DNA of 64,000 nucleotides from Micrococcus porci (GTDB lineage: Bacteria > Actinomycetota > Actinomycetes > Actinomycetales > Micrococcaceae): the NCBI RefSeq assembly GCF_020097155.1, contig NZ_CP083691.1:1798001-1862000 (forward strand), in the 5' to 3' direction. This document shows, piece after piece, positions 31,507 through 40,951 of the stretch (positions are counted from its first letter, which is position 1; the number at the start of each line of letters is the position of its first letter). The notes beneath the pieces were generated by a model. It had not been told where the DNA came from and did not search any database. It was given only the letters and a program-made list of their open reading frames with translations. Both the position numbers and the translations under genes were made by a program.

Positions 31507-32787
31507 TCAGGCGTCGCCGAGGTCGCGGTCGGCGAGCTCGTGGTGCATGCGGTCCCGCTTGGTGCGCAGGTACGCGGCGTTGTGCTCGGTCACCGGGGTG
31601 GGGGCCGGCACGCGCTCGACGACGTCGATGCCGGCCGCGCGCAGAGCGTCCACCTTGGCCGGGTTGTTGGTCACCAGGCGGATGCGGGTGAGGCCGGCCT
31701 CGCGCAGCAGGTCGGCGGCGCCGGCGTAGGCGCGCCCCTCGGCGGGCAGGCCGAGGGCGAGGTTCGCCTCGACGGTGTCCAGGCCCTCCTCCTGGAGCCG
31801 GTATGCCCGGATCTTGTTGGTCAGACCGATGCCCCGGCCCTCGTGGCCGCGCAGGTACAGCACGGCCCCGCCGTCGCGGGCGGCGGCGTCGAGGGCGGCC
31901 TGCAGCTGGGGGCCGCAGTCGCAGCGCAGGGAGCCGAACACGTCGCCGGTCAGGCACTCGGAGTGCACGCGGACGGTGACGGGCGCGTCGGCGTCGCCGC
32001 CCGTGGCGGACCCGGGACGGTCGGCGACGAGGAGGACGTGCTCGGCTCCGGTGGCGGTGTCGGGGTGGACGGAGATGCGGAAGTCGCCGTGGGCGGTGGG
32101 CAGGGCGGCCTCCGCGGGGACGACGCGCTGCTCGGGGCGGTGTTCGTGCAGGTGGGCGACGAGGTCCTCGATGGAGATGAGCACGAGGCTGTGCTCGTCC
32201 GCGAACTCGCGCAGCGCGGGCAGGCGCATCATCGTGCCGTCGTCGTGGACGAGCTCGGCGATGGCGGCGACGGGGGGCAGATCCGCCAGCTCGCACAGCT
32301 CGACGCCGGCCTCGGTGTGCCCACGTCGGGCGCGCACGCCCCCGGGGACGGCGCGGAGCGGGAAGACGTGGCCGGGGCGGGTCAGGTCCGCGGCGGTGGA
32401 CTCCTCCCCCGCGAGCACGCGCAGGGTGACGGTGCGGTCAGCTGCGCTGATGCCGGTGGTGACCCCGGCGACCGCGTCCACGGACACCGTGTAGGCGGTG
32501 CCCTTGGGATCCTCGTTGCGGGCGGTCATCGGCGGGAGGTTCAGGCGGTCCGCCAGTTCTGCGGGCAGGGGCGCGCAGATCACGCCGGAGGTGTGGCGGA
32601 CCGTGAACGCGGTGACGGCGTCGGTGGCCAGGGCCGCGGCGTAGATGAGGTCGCCCTCGTTCTCCCGGTCGGCGTCGTCCACGACGACGACGGGCCGACC
32701 CTGCGCGATCGCGGCGACGGCGTCGGCGACGGGGTCCAGGCGGATGTCCACCGGGGCGGCGGGCTCGACGGCGGTGTCGATGCTCAT
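31507..32787 (-). CDS. ribBA: Bifunctional DHBP synthase / GTP cyclohydrolase II
   Basis: 426 residues. Residues 1 to about 215 are 3,4-dihydroxy-2-butanone 4-phosphate synthase ([12 protein letters not shown] and the [10 protein letters not shown] segment). The rest is GTP cyclohydrolase II with the zinc site in [17 protein letters not shown] and the catalytic [10 protein letters not shown] loop. It thus makes both precursors of the pathway, from ribulose 5-phosphate and GTP. The GTP cyclohydrolase half has an insertion near residues 235-255. The start overlaps the ribE stop (ATGA). Confidence 0.96.
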   Translation of the reverse strand: MSIDTAVEPAAPVDIRLDPVADAVAAIAQGRPVVVVDDADRENEGDLIYAAALATDAVTAFTVRHTSGVICAPLPAELADRLNLPPMTARNEDPKGTAYTVSVDAVAGVTTGISAADRTVTLRVLAGEESTAADLTRPGHVFPLRAVPGGVRARRGHTEAGVELCELADLPPVAAIAELVHDDGTMMRLPALREFADEHSLVLISIEDLVAHLHEHRPEQRVVPAEAALPTAHGDFRISVHPDTATGAEHVLLVADRPGSATGGDADAPVTVRVHSECLTGDVFGSLRCDCGPQLQAALDAAARDGGAVLYLRGHEGRGIGLTNKIRAYRLQEEGLDTVEANLALGLPAEGRAYAGAADLLREAGLTRIRLVTNNPAKVDALRAAGIDVVERVPAPTPVTEHNAAYLRTKRDRMHHELADRDLGDA

Positions 32788-33437
32788 GCGTGGGGCTCCT
32801 CGGTGGTCGGGGCGGGGATCGCGGCGAGACGCTCGGCGTAGCGGGCGAGGACGTCGGTCTCCAGGTTGACGGTGTCCCCCGCGGCCAGCCGCCCCAGGGT
32901 GGTGGCCTCGAGGGTGGCGGGGATGAGGCCAACCTCGAACCAGTGCTCGCGCGCGTCCGCCGGGGACACGCCGGTGACGGTGAGGGACACGCCCTGGAGG
33001 GCGATGGCCCCCTGGGCCGCGACGTAGCGGGCCAGGCGGGCGGGCAGGCCGATGCGCAGCGTGGTCCAGTCCCCGTGCGGGCTGACCGCCAGGACGGTGC
33101 CAGTGCCGTCGACGTGGCCCTGGACGACGTGCCCGTCGAGGTGGTCGGTGGGGCGCAGGCAGCGCTCCAGGTTGACGCGGTCCCCGGGGCGACGGCCGCC
33201 GAGACTGGTCATGCGCAGGGTCTGGCCCATGAGGTCGGCGCGGAAGACGCCGGGCGCGGCGGAGGCGGCGTCGTCGTCGAGGGCGGTGAGGCAGACCCCG
33301 TCCACGGCGAGGGAGCCGCCGGCGGGCAGGCCGTCGAGGGCGCCGCCCGCGTCCACGGTGAGGACGGCGGTGTCGGTCTCCGGGCGCTCCTCGAGGGAGA
33401 GGACGGTGCCGAGGTGGGTGATGATCCCGGTGAACAT
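32784..33437 (-). CDS. ribE: Riboflavin synthase alpha chain
   Basis: 217 residues built from two lumazine-binding repeats. The start MFTGIITHLG is the family hallmark, and both repeats have their conserved pieces (SLAVDGVCLT in the first, IALQGVSLTVTGV in the second). It disproportionates two lumazines to riboflavin. It lies 19 nt after ribD. Confidence 0.96.
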   Translation of the reverse strand: MFTGIITHLGTVLSLEERPETDTAVLTVDAGGALDGLPAGGSLAVDGVCLTALDDDAASAAPGVFRADLMGQTLRMTSLGGRRPGDRVNLERCLRPTDHLDGHVVQGHVDGTGTVLAVSPHGDWTTLRIGLPARLARYVAAQGAIALQGVSLTVTGVSPADAREHWFEVGLIPATLEATTLGRLAAGDTVNLETDVLARYAERLAAIPAPTTEEPHA

Positions 33438-33456
33438 GGGGCTCCTTCGGTCGGCG

Positions 33457-34572
33457 TCAGTCGGCGGGGTCGGTGACGGGCGCGAGGTGGGTGAGGACGT
33501 CGTCGCCGAGGGCGCGCACGGGTCCGTCCTCGGCGGGGTCGGGCGCCCACCGGTGGCCCGCGGCGAGGGTGGGGACGTCCAGGCCGGCGACGCCGGGCAG
33601 TCCGTCCCCGAGCAGCACCGGTGCGGTGTAGGCGAACACCTCGTCCACGAGGCCGGCGGCCAGCCAGGCCCCGAGGACGTGGGGGCCGCCCTCGATCAGC
33701 ACGTGGCCGGGGCGCGAGCCGCCGTGCGGCCACGGGCCGGGGCGGGAGGCCAGCGCCGCGAGCACGGCGCGGGGGTCGTGGGAGCGCACGTGGATCAGGT
33801 CGGCGCGGGCGGCCAGGGCTGCGCCGGCGGGGAGGTCGCGCTCCCCCATGACCACGGGCACAGGCTGGACGGGCAGCTGCTCCCCGGCGGCGTCCCGGGC
33901 GGTGAGGCGCGGGTCGTCGGCGGCCACGGTGCCGGTGCCGCAGACGACCGCGTCCACGCGGGCCCGCACCGCGTGGGCGTGGGCTCGGGAGGCGGGGCCG
34001 GTGATCCACCGGCTGGTGCCGTCCGCGGCGGCGGCCCTCCCGTCGAGGGACTGGGCCAGGTGCACGGTGATCCACGGGCGGCCGGCGTCGCGCACGCGCC
34101 GCCAGCGGGCGGTGAGGGCGGCCGAGGCGGCGTGCCCGGTGGGGCCCTCGACGCGCAGCCCGGCGCGCGTGAGGCGTGCCGCTCCCCCGCCCGCGGTGCC
34201 GGTGGCGTCGGCGACCGCGTAGCGGACGGCCCCCAGGCCGGCGTCGAGGATGGCGCCGGCGCAGGGCCCGGTGGAGCCGGTGTGGTCGCACGGCTCGAGG
34301 GTGACGTGGATGGTGCAGGCGGCCGGGTCGACGTGGAGGGACGGATCCGCGGCGCGGGCGGCCGCCCAGCGGTTCAGGGCGTCGACCTCGGCGTGGGCGG
34401 TGCCGCGGCCGCGGTGGTGCCCGACGGCCAGGACGGCGCCGTCGGGGCCGGTGATCACGGCCCCGACCAGCGGGTTGGCGCCGCGCACGCCGGCGAGGGC
34501 GGCCGCCGCCGCGAGGTCGAGGGGCTCGGCGGGCCGGCCGGCGTCGTCGTGGCGGGCGGCAGGGGCGCTCAT
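33457..34572 (-). CDS. ribD: Riboflavin-specific deaminase / reductase
   Basis: 371 residues. The deaminase domain has the zinc ligands His60 (HAEV, with catalytic Glu62), Cys95 and Cys104. The reductase domain follows from about residue 160 (WITVHLAQSLDGR, then the VLIEGGPHVLGAWL NADPH loop). It carries out the second and third steps after GTP cyclohydrolase II. The ATG overlaps the ribM stop (ATGA). Confidence 0.95.
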   Translation of the reverse strand: MSAPAARHDDAGRPAEPLDLAAAAALAGVRGANPLVGAVITGPDGAVLAVGHHRGRGTAHAEVDALNRWAAARAADPSLHVDPAACTIHVTLEPCDHTGSTGPCAGAILDAGLGAVRYAVADATGTAGGGAARLTRAGLRVEGPTGHAASAALTARWRRVRDAGRPWITVHLAQSLDGRAAAADGTSRWITGPASRAHAHAVRARVDAVVCGTGTVAADDPRLTARDAAGEQLPVQPVPVVMGERDLPAGAALAARADLIHVRSHDPRAVLAALASRPGPWPHGGSRPGHVLIEGGPHVLGAWLAAGLVDEVFAYTAPVLLGDGLPGVAGLDVPTLAAGHRWAPDPAEDGPVRALGDDVLTHLAPVTDPAD

Positions 34573-35276
34573 CGGGCGGCCTCCTCGGGTGCGGGGCCGT
34601 CCGGCAGGAGGGTCTCGACGGCGGGCTTGTCCCGGTCCCGGGCACGCATCCACACGAAGAAGCCGGTCAGGGTGAACACCCCGTAGAAGGCGTACATCAC
34701 GGCGGACGCGTAGTACCCGGAGGACCACAGCAGGGGCACGCCGACGACGTCGACGGCCACCCAGATCAGCCAGAACTCCACCCAGCCGCGGGCCATGCCG
34801 TACGTGGCCAGCAGCGAGCCGACGAACGTCCAGGCGTCCGCCCACACCGGCTCCCACGAGCCGAGCGCGCGGAAGACCGGGGTGAGGGCCACGGTGCCCA
34901 GCACCAGGGCGACCGCCAGGAAGGCCCGGTTGCCCCAGCCGGCCCATTCCGGGGTGATGGCGGGCGCGTGGTCGGCCCGGCCGCGCTGAGCGTCCCGCCA
35001 GCGTTTCCAGCCGTAGACGGACACGGCGATGAACATGACCTGGCGGCCGGCCTGGCCGAGGAGCGTGGCGTGGGGGGCGTCGTTGAACAGGGAGGCCAGG
35101 AAGACGGTGAGGAGCAGCAGGTTGCCGAGGATGCCCACCGGCCACGCCCAGACCTTGCGGGCCATGCCGCCCAGGGCGGAGGCGAGCCCGAACACGTTGC
35201 CGACGACCTCGCGCATGAGCAGGCCGCCGCCGGCGACGGGGATGGTCCAGTTGAAGACGTCCACGAGCCACTGCAT
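34569..35276 (-). CDS. ribM: PnuC-family riboflavin transporter (RibM/PnuX type)
   Basis: 235 residues with about seven membrane helices and the PnuC-family pieces YGWKRW and WGNRAFLAVALVLG; the GSWEPVWADAWTFVGSLLATY and VEFWLIWVAVDVVGV segments line the substrate pore in PnuC proteins. PnuC itself carries nicotinamide riboside. Homologues directly under an FMN riboswitch in actinobacteria (RibM of Streptomyces, PnuX of Corynebacterium) carry riboflavin. The placing behind the FMN element and in front of ribD supports that reading here. The SD sequence AGGAGG is 8 nt before the ATG and half buried in a hairpin. Confidence 0.85.
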   Translation of the reverse strand: MQWLVDVFNWTIPVAGGGLLMREVVGNVFGLASALGGMARKVWAWPVGILGNLLLLTVFLASLFNDAPHATLLGQAGRQVMFIAVSVYGWKRWRDAQRGRADHAPAITPEWAGWGNRAFLAVALVLGTVALTPVFRALGSWEPVWADAWTFVGSLLATYGMARGWVEFWLIWVAVDVVGVPLLWSSGYYASAVMYAFYGVFTLTGFFVWMRARDRDKPAVETLLPDGPAPEEAAR

Positions 35277-35290
35277 GCCGACCGGTTCCT

Positions 35291-35310
35291 CCTCGGATCA
35301 GGCTCCGAGG
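35291..35310 (-). promoter_or_regulatory. SD-sequestering hairpin of the FMN riboswitch
   Basis: A perfect 7-bp stem (CCTCGGA, 6-nt loop GCCTGA, TCCGAGG) on the minus strand. Its 3' arm contains the first part of GAGGAGG, the ribM ribosome binding site. It is a good candidate for the translational OFF structure below the aptamer. Confidence 0.5.
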
Positions 35311-35361
35311 GGTGCGCTCCGGGACCCTGTCCGCGCCGACGGGCGCAGGAGGGCTCGGCCG

Positions 35362-35503
35362 CGTGCCTCTCCCATCCCGACTGTACGGTCGGCACCGGAA
35401 TTCCACCGGTCAGGCCGCGGTCCGGGTCCCTCGGGCGAGGGGCGGACGCGCGGTTAGCGGGCTGTCACCGCCGGTGCGGACTTCCACCGCATCTCGGAGC
35501 ACG
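35362..35503 (-). promoter_or_regulatory. FMN riboswitch (RFN element)
   Basis: Read on the minus strand, the conserved RFN blocks appear in order: GGTGGAAGTCCGCACCGGCGG, TGACAGCCCGC, CTGACCGGTGGAATTCCGG, and CCGACCGTACAGTCGGGATGGGAGAGGC. P1 is CGTGC/GCACG at the two ends. The 85 nt between the aptamer and ribM hold the expression platform. It senses FMN and should repress the rib operon. Confidence 0.95.
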
Positions 35504-35509
35504 TTGCTG

Positions 35510-36193
35510 TCAGCGAGTATGGCACGCGGGGGCGACGCCGGCGGCCAGGTCGCGCAGACCGGCGATCGCGGCGCCGGGGTCGTCGGCGCCGAACACGGCG
35601 GAACCGGCCACGAACACGTCGGCGCCCGCCTCGGCGGCACGGAGGATCGTCTCCCGGTTCACGCCGCCGTCCACCTGGAGTCGCACCGGCACGGGGGCAC
35701 CGTCGAGGGCCTGCCGCGCCCGGCGGATCTTGGGCAGCGTCACGTCCAGGAACGACTGCCCACCGAAGCCGGGCTCGACGGTCATGATCAGGAGCATGTC
35801 CAGCTCGGGCAGCAGGTCCAGGTACGGCTCGATCGGGGTGGCTGGCCGCACCGCCAGACCGGCCTGCGCCCCGGCGGCCCGCAGGGAGCGGGCCAGGACG
35901 ATCGGCGCGCGGGCGGCCTCGGCGTGGAACGTCACGGACTCCGCCCCGGCGTCGGCGTAGGCGGGAGCCCAGCGGTCGGCGTCCTCGATCATCAGGTGGA
36001 TGTCCAAGGGCAGGTCCGTCGCCGCCCGGATGGCCTCCACCACGGGGAGCCCCAGGGTCAAGTTCGGCACGAAGTGCCCGTCCATGACGTCCACGTGGAC
36101 GGCGTCCGAGCCGGGGATGCGAGCCAGCTCGTCGGCGAGGCGGGCGAAGTCCGCCGAGAGGATCGAGGGGTGGATGCAGGGGTGGGCGCTCAC
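35510..36193 (-). CDS. rpe: Ribulose-phosphate 3-epimerase
   Basis: 227 residues from the GTG at 36193, with GAGGAG 4 nt upstream. Signatures are [29 protein letters not shown] (metal-binding His and Asp), [13 protein letters not shown] and LQVDGGVN. It interconverts ribulose and xylulose 5-phosphate, so it links to the ribulose 5-phosphate used by RibBA downstream. It follows rsmB by 49 nt. Confidence 0.96.
   Translation of the reverse strand: MSAHPCIHPSILSADFARLADELARIPGSDAVHVDVMDGHFVPNLTLGLPVVEAIRAATDLPLDIHLMIEDADRWAPAYADAGAESVTFHAEAARAPIVLARSLRAAGAQAGLAVRPATPIEPYLDLLPELDMLLIMTVEPGFGGQSFLDVTLPKIRRARQALDGAPVPVRLQVDGGVNRETILRAAEAGADVFVAGSAVFGADDPGAAIAGLRDLAAGVAPACHTR
35516..35521 (-). promoter_or_regulatory. 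Predicted -10 element of the rib operon
   Basis: CATACT on the minus strand, inside the last codons of rpe. It predicts a transcript start near 35509, about 6 nt before riboswitch P1, which fits the RNA start expected for this element. No -35 match is seen. Confidence 0.45.
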
Positions 36194-36242
36194 GGTGCTC
36201 CTCGGGGCGGTCGGTGGCTGCAGGTGTGTTCGGACAGGCCGC

Positions 36243-37895
36243 TCAGGCGACGGGCGCACGGAACAGGGCCAGGAACATCGCGTCCGTGCCGTGCCGGTGG
36301 GGCCACAGCTGCGCGGTGCGGGCGAGGACCGGGTCCGCGTCCTCCGGCGCGGCGAGGCCGAGGTCGGCGACGGCCACGTCCTGCAGGGCCGCCGGGGCGT
36401 CGAGCTGCTCGAGCACCGGGTGCCGCCGCAGCAGGTCCTGCACCTGCACCAGCGTCTCGGCCACGTGCGGCGAGCAGGTGACGTAGGCCAGCACGCCGCC
36501 GGGGGCGAGCACGCCGACGGCCGCGTCCAGCAGCTCGGCCTGCAGGCCGGTCAGCTCGGCGAGGTCGGCCGGGGTGCGCCGCCACCGTGACTCGGGGCGA
36601 CGCCGCAGCGCGCCCAGTCCGGTGCAGGGGGCGTCGACGAGGATCCGGTCGAAGCCGCCGGCGGGGGCGTCCTCCGCGATGGTCCGCCCGTCACCGGTAC
36701 GCACCTCCCACGCGGACGCGGGCACGCCTGCCAGCGCGGACCGGACGAGGTCCGCGCGGTGCGGGGCGACCTCGTTGGCCAGGACCGTGGCCCCGCGCTC
36801 GGAGGCCAGGGCGGCGAGCAGGGCGGCCTTGCCGCCGGGCCCGGCGCAGAGGTCCAGCCAGCGCTCAGCCTTCCGGCCGCCGGCGTCGCGGCCGGACGCG
36901 GCGGGCACCGCGGCCAGGGCCCGCGCGGTGAGCTGGGACCCGGCGTCCTGGACGCGCAGCACGCCCTCCCGGACGCCGGGGAGGCGGCCGGCGTCGCCGC
37001 CGGCGTGCAGGGCCGCGTCCGGGGTCAGGGGGTGGGGCTCGGCGCCGTCCCCCAGCGCGGAGGCGAGGGCCTCGCGGCCACCGGGAACGGGGAGCCCGAC
37101 GAGGTTCACGACCGGGGCCGCGTTGTCTGCGACGAGCAGCGCCTCCAGCTCGGCGTCGCGGTCCTCCACGTCCGCAGTGCCGGGGTGGCCGGCGAGGGCC
37201 TGGCGGAGGGCGCGGACGATCCATGCCGGATGGGAGTGGCGCACCGCGCGGGCGGTGTCGCCGCCGTCGGCCGGCGCGACCTCCGCGAGCCAGTCCTCGC
37301 GGGGCCGCTCGGAGACGCGGCGCAGCACGGCGTTGACGAATCCCGCGGGTCCGGCGCCGACCTCCGCGCGCACGAGGGCGACCGTCGCGTCGAGGGCGGC
37401 GTGTGCGGGCACACGCATGCCCAGCAGCTGGTGGGCGCCCAGGCGCAGCGCGTCCAGGACCGGGGCGTCGAGCGCGTCGAGTGCGCGGTCCACGCAGCGG
37501 GCCAGGACGGCGTCGTAGAGACCCTGCTCACGGAGCGTCCCGTAGGTCAGCTCCGTGGCGAACCCGGCGTCACGGCGGTCCAGGCGCCCCTGCCGGATGC
37601 GGGCGGGCAGCACGAGGTTCGCGTACGCGTCCTCGGCGTGGACCGCCCGCACCACCTCGAACGCGACCCGCCGGGCTGGGTCGGCCCGGCGGGCGCGTTC
37701 CTTCGGCGCCAGGGTCGTGCGATGGCGCCCCGTGCCGGAGGCGCCGCGGTTCAGCTGCCGGCCCTGGGCATCGCGGCGGTCCTGGCCGCCAGCACCCTGC
37801 CGGCCGCCGGGGCCTTGCCGTCCTTCGGCACCGCCTCGTCCTCGGCCGCCTTGACCGGCACCGCGTCCGGTCGATCCGTCCTGTCCAGCGCTCAT
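36243..37895 (-). CDS. rsmB: 16S rRNA m5C967 methyltransferase
   Basis: 550 residues. After an odd N-terminal tail (about residues 1-45, almost only Gly, Gln, Arg, Asp and Ala) comes a NusB-like RNA-binding domain (about 70-200) and the Fmu/RsmB methyltransferase domain. SAM motif I is [15 protein letters not shown]. The two catalytic cysteines are in VDAPCTGLG (near 423) and VTCSPH (near 472). The start ATG overlaps the fmt stop (ATGA). The tail could bind RNA non-specifically; the usual RsmB lacks it. Confidence 0.93.
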   Translation of the reverse strand: MSAGQDGSTGRGAGQGGRGRGGAEGRQGPGGRQGAGGQDRRDAQGRQLNRGASGTGRHRTTLAPKERARRADPARRVAFEVVRAVHAEDAYANLVLPARIRQGRLDRRDAGFATELTYGTLREQGLYDAVLARCVDRALDALDAPVLDALRLGAHQLLGMRVPAHAALDATVALVRAEVGAGPAGFVNAVLRRVSERPREDWLAEVAPADGGDTARAVRHSHPAWIVRALRQALAGHPGTADVEDRDAELEALLVADNAAPVVNLVGLPVPGGREALASALGDGAEPHPLTPDAALHAGGDAGRLPGVREGVLRVQDAGSQLTARALAAVPAASGRDAGGRKAERWLDLCAGPGGKAALLAALASERGATVLANEVAPHRADLVRSALAGVPASAWEVRTGDGRTIAEDAPAGGFDRILVDAPCTGLGALRRRPESRWRRTPADLAELTGLQAELLDAAVGVLAPGGVLAYVTCSPHVAETLVQVQDLLRRHPVLEQLDAPAALQDVAVADLGLAAPEDADPVLARTAQLWPHRHGTDAMFLALFRAPVA

Positions 37896-39034
37896 GCGCC
37901 CTCCCCTGCCTGCGCGGCGCGTGCCGCGGCCTGCTGCGCGGCCCTGCGGGCCGCCTCCGCGTCCAGTGCCGCCAGGTGGGCGGCGAGCTCGTCCCCGGCC
38001 AGCAACCGCACCGGCGCGGTGAGGCCCCGGGCCCAGTCGGCGGCGGACATGGGCTTCTTGCCCGCCGGCTGCACCTGGTCCAGGCGGACAGCGCCGCCGG
38101 CGGTGCGCAGCCACGCCGTCCCGCCCGCGGCGACGATCGCCCCGGGGGCGGCCGCCTCGGCGGCCTCGGGCCAGCCGTCCTCCCCGGGGTGCGTCGGGAC
38201 CACGCCGCCCAGCTTGAGCCGCGCGGGGGCGGCGTCCGCCTCCCCGGCCGGCACGAGCCAGCCCCACGCCCCTGGCTCGGGGGTGGTGCCGTTGATCCGG
38301 GCGGCGACCTCGCGCGTCCCCGCCGCGGCGTCCACCAGGCCGTCGGCGGCGGTGAGCTTGGGGGCGTGGGTGGGCTCACCGGTCTGCGGCACGGACCGGG
38401 CCTCGCCGGCCGCGAGGGCGTCGAGCACCTCGAGCACGAGCGGCCCGCCGTCCTCGGCGAGCGCGGCGAGGAGGTCACCGGCGGTGTCCTCGGGGGCGAC
38501 GTCCCGGCCGATCCGCGCGAACACGGGACCGGTGTCCAGGCCCTCCTCGAGCTGGAACACGTCCGCGCCGGTGCGCTCGACCCCGTCCATGAGGGCGCGC
38601 TGCACGGGAGCGGCCCCGCGGTAGGCCGGCAGGTGGGAGAAGTGCAGGTTCAGCCACCCGTGCGCCGGGATGGTCAGCGCCTCCGCGGGCACAAGGGCCC
38701 CGTAGGCGACGACGACCGCCACGTCCGCCTCGAGCGCGCGGATGGCCTCGAGCACCTCCGCCGCCTCCGGGCCGCGCAGCCGGTCGGCCTTGAGGACGGG
38801 CACGTCGGGCGCGGACTCGGCGGCGGCCCGGGCCACGGCCGACGGGGTGAGCACGCGCTTGCGGCCGACGGGGGCGTCGGTGCGGGTGAGCACGCCGGCG
38901 ACCTCGTGGGCTGAGCCCACCAGCGCGCGGAGGACGGGCACGGCAGCCTCGGGCGTGCCGGCGAACAGGACGCGCAGCGATCGTGCCGGCGCGCTGCCGG
39001 CGTCGGGGCTGAGGGCGGTCTCGGGGATGCTCAC
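37892..39034 (-). CDS. fmt: Methionyl-tRNA formyltransferase
   Basis: 380 residues. The formyltransferase domain starts near residue 20 (LRVLFAGTPEAAVPVLRAL); the active-site loop reads LNLHFSHLPAYRGAAPVQRAL, in which the usual HxSLLPxYRGAAP is slightly changed (HFSHLPAYRGAAP). The C-terminal tRNA-binding domain follows from about 215. It formylates initiator tRNA. It overlaps def by 4 nt, the classic pair that adds and removes the formyl group. Confidence 0.96.
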   Translation of the reverse strand: MSIPETALSPDAGSAPARSLRVLFAGTPEAAVPVLRALVGSAHEVAGVLTRTDAPVGRKRVLTPSAVARAAAESAPDVPVLKADRLRGPEAAEVLEAIRALEADVAVVVAYGALVPAEALTIPAHGWLNLHFSHLPAYRGAAPVQRALMDGVERTGADVFQLEEGLDTGPVFARIGRDVAPEDTAGDLLAALAEDGGPLVLEVLDALAAGEARSVPQTGEPTHAPKLTAADGLVDAAAGTREVAARINGTTPEPGAWGWLVPAGEADAAPARLKLGGVVPTHPGEDGWPEAAEAAAPGAIVAAGGTAWLRTAGGAVRLDQVQPAGKKPMSAADWARGLTAPVRLLAGDELAAHLAALDAEAARRAAQQAAARAAQAGEGA

Positions 39035-39633
39035 TGTGCTCCTCGGCGGGGGGTCGTGCGGGCGGCGGAGGGGGACACCGACGGTCGGGCGCCGAAGACC
39101 GAGCCGGCCAGGGCGTCCCGGCGGGCGCGGATGCGCTCCGCCTCCGGATCGGGGGCGTCGGCGCGCAGGCGGCGCCGGGCCTCGCGGCGGTCGTCCCCGT
39201 CCAGGCGGTCCACATAGAGGATCCCGTCCAGATGGTCGGTCTCGTGCTGGAGGCAGCGGGCCAGCAGGCCCTCGCCGCGGTGCTCCACCGGATTCCCGTC
39301 CACGTCGACGCCGCGGACCACCGCGCGCTCGGCGCGGGCCGGGTGGTAGCGCAGCCCGGGGACGGACAGGCAGCCCTCGCCGGGCTCGCGGACGGGACTG
39401 CCGAACGTCTCCAGGACGGGGTTGAGCACGTGGCCGGACGCGCCGGCGCAGTCGAACACGAACACGCGCAGGCCCACGCCGACCTGGGGCGCGGCCAGGC
39501 CCACGCCGCCCACGGCGTGCATGGTCTCCACCATGTCCTCCACGAGGGCCCGCACGTCCTGCCCGGCGGCGACGGGCGCGGCGGGGGTGCGCAGGACGGG
39601 GTCGGGCACGGTACGCAGGGTCAGGACGGTCAC
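39031..39633 (-). CDS. def: Peptide deformylase
   Basis: 200 residues. All three deformylase motifs are present: GVGLAAPQVG (Gln50), EGCLSVP (Cys88) and HETDHLDG (His130, Glu131, His134). It removes formyl from new N termini. The C-terminal tail of about 45 residues after the core is basic and longer than in E. coli Def. The GTG start overlaps the stop of the upstream nuclease (GTGA). Confidence 0.96.
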   Translation of the reverse strand: MTVLTLRTVPDPVLRTPAAPVAAGQDVRALVEDMVETMHAVGGVGLAAPQVGVGLRVFVFDCAGASGHVLNPVLETFGSPVREPGEGCLSVPGLRYHPARAERAVVRGVDVDGNPVEHRGEGLLARCLQHETDHLDGILYVDRLDGDDRREARRRLRADAPDPEAERIRARRDALAGSVFGARPSVSPSAARTTPRRGAQ

Positions 39634-40586
39634 GGTTGAAGCCTATCGGCGGGGGCGGACGTCCCCGGGTCGTGCGCCACGGCCGGCGGTGCCCCGAAGG
39701 CGGCCGCGCGGGCGGCGCTCAGGCCGCCGGCCGCTCCCGGGACGGACACGGGGGGCGGGCCGATCACACGGAGGGCGGGTCCGGCGTCGTCCACGGCGAG
39801 GGCGTGCTTCCACACCTGCCGCAGGGCCCAGAACTTGTGCCAGTGGCGGGGCAGCGCGGCGTTGTTGGCCTGGTGGACCGCCACCTCCGTCTCCCCCAGC
39901 GCGACGCCGAGCAGCATCTCCGCCCCGCCGTGCGCCCAGGGCTCCCACGTGCCGGCCTCCGCGTCCACGAGCGACTCCTCCGCCTTGAGCCCGGCGGTGA
40001 GCTGCATGACCACCTTCGGGTCCAGGGCCTTCACGCGGCCGTCGCGCCCGGTGCCCTTGGTCTTGTAGTCGATGAGGCAGAGGCGCCCGCCGATCCGCGC
40101 CACGAGGTCCAGGGTCCCGGCGTAGCCCACGGAGTGGTTCCAGACGGTGATCTCGGCGGCCACGGGCTGGACGTCGTAGAGGTCCCACCACTCGTCGAAG
40201 CGGTCGGCGTAGGCGCCCTCGCCGTGACGCTGCAGCTCCTCGCGGGACGCGGCCATGGTGTGGGGCCGCCCCAGGGCACGCAGGGCCACCTGCTCGGCGT
40301 AGTCGTGGACGCGGTCCCCGCGCTCGGCGGCGGCATCGCGGTAGCGGGCGGCGGCGTCGGCGGACTGCTTGGCCACCTGCCGCAGGCGCGCGGGCGAGCC
40401 CAGCGACTCCCCCAGGCGAGGGTCCTGGGCGACGGCGTTGGCCGCCATCCACCCCACCCAGCCGTCCAGGTCGGTCCTCTCCATGCCGATCACGGTGGTG
40501 ATCGAGGGGACCTCCGGCAGCCCGGAGAGGGAGCGCGCGTACATGCGTCCCTGGGGCGTCTGGTGGGCGAGGCGAGGCTGCGTCAT
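39630..40586 (-). CDS. PD-(D/E)XK nuclease family protein
   Basis: 318 residues from the ATG at 40586. The PD-(D/E)XK core is seen near residues 145-185: Glu in AAEITVWN, then GYAGTLDLVARIGG (Asp) and LCLIDYKTKG (Asp-x-Lys), the layout of Cas4/RecB-like nucleases. A helical N-terminal part (about 35-110) precedes the core. Homologues are widespread in actinobacteria next to def or fmt; no function is established. No cysteine cluster for an iron-sulfur centre is visible, unlike Cas4. It is the first gene of the def-fmt-rsmB-rpe operon. Confidence 0.75.
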   Translation of the reverse strand: MTQPRLAHQTPQGRMYARSLSGLPEVPSITTVIGMERTDLDGWVGWMAANAVAQDPRLGESLGSPARLRQVAKQSADAAARYRDAAAERGDRVHDYAEQVALRALGRPHTMAASREELQRHGEGAYADRFDEWWDLYDVQPVAAEITVWNHSVGYAGTLDLVARIGGRLCLIDYKTKGTGRDGRVKALDPKVVMQLTAGLKAEESLVDAEAGTWEPWAHGGAEMLLGVALGETEVAVHQANNAALPRHWHKFWALRQVWKHALAVDDAGPALRVIGPPPVSVPGAAGGLSAARAAAFGAPPAVAHDPGTSAPADRLQP

Positions 40587-40640
40587 GGTGCTCCATTCTG
40601 GCCGAACGACCGGACACGACACGCTCCCCCGATCCTCGAT

Positions 40641-40670
40641 TTGGCATCCGCCGCGAAGATGGTCTAGAGT
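40641..40670 (+). promoter_or_regulatory. Promoter of the tRNA cluster
   Basis: TTGGCA (40641-40646) and TAGAGT (40665-40670) with an 18-nt spacer, the best-looking sigma-A promoter in the window. Transcription would start near 40677, about 50 nt before the first tRNA. Confidence 0.7.
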
Positions 40671-40728
40671 TCTTTCTCGTTGGAAATCGCGGAGAACGGT
40701 TCTGAACCGGTGCTGCGAAGCCCATCAT

Positions 40729-40802
40729 GCGGATGTAGCTCAGTTGGCTAGAGCGCCACCTTGCCAAGGTGGAGGTCGCGAGTTCGAATCTCGTCATCCG
40801 CT
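40729..40802 (+). tRNA. tRNA-Gly (GCC), copy 1
   Basis: Acceptor GCGGATG paired with CATCCGC, discriminator T, anticodon stem CCACC/GGTGG with loop TTGCCAA (anticodon GCC). CCA is not encoded. Identical in sequence to the copy at 41052. Confidence 0.97.
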
Positions 40803-40820
40803 CGCAAGTCCCCCATCCCT

Positions 40821-40891
40821 GGTCGGGTGGCCGAGAGGCGAGGCAGCGGCCTGCAAAGCCGTATACGCGGGTTCGAATCCCGTCCCGACCT
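40821..40891 (+). tRNA. tRNA-Cys (GCA)
   Basis: Acceptor GGTCGGG/CCCGACC, discriminator T, anticodon loop CTGCAAA (GCA) on a GCGGC/GCCGT stem with one G-T pair, T-loop GGTTCGAATCC. CCA is not encoded. Confidence 0.96.
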
Positions 40892-40951
40892 CGCAGGCCC
40901 TTCCGATGAGGAACGGCGGCAAGCTTGCCGAAGCCCCCGGGCTGAGGTCGA

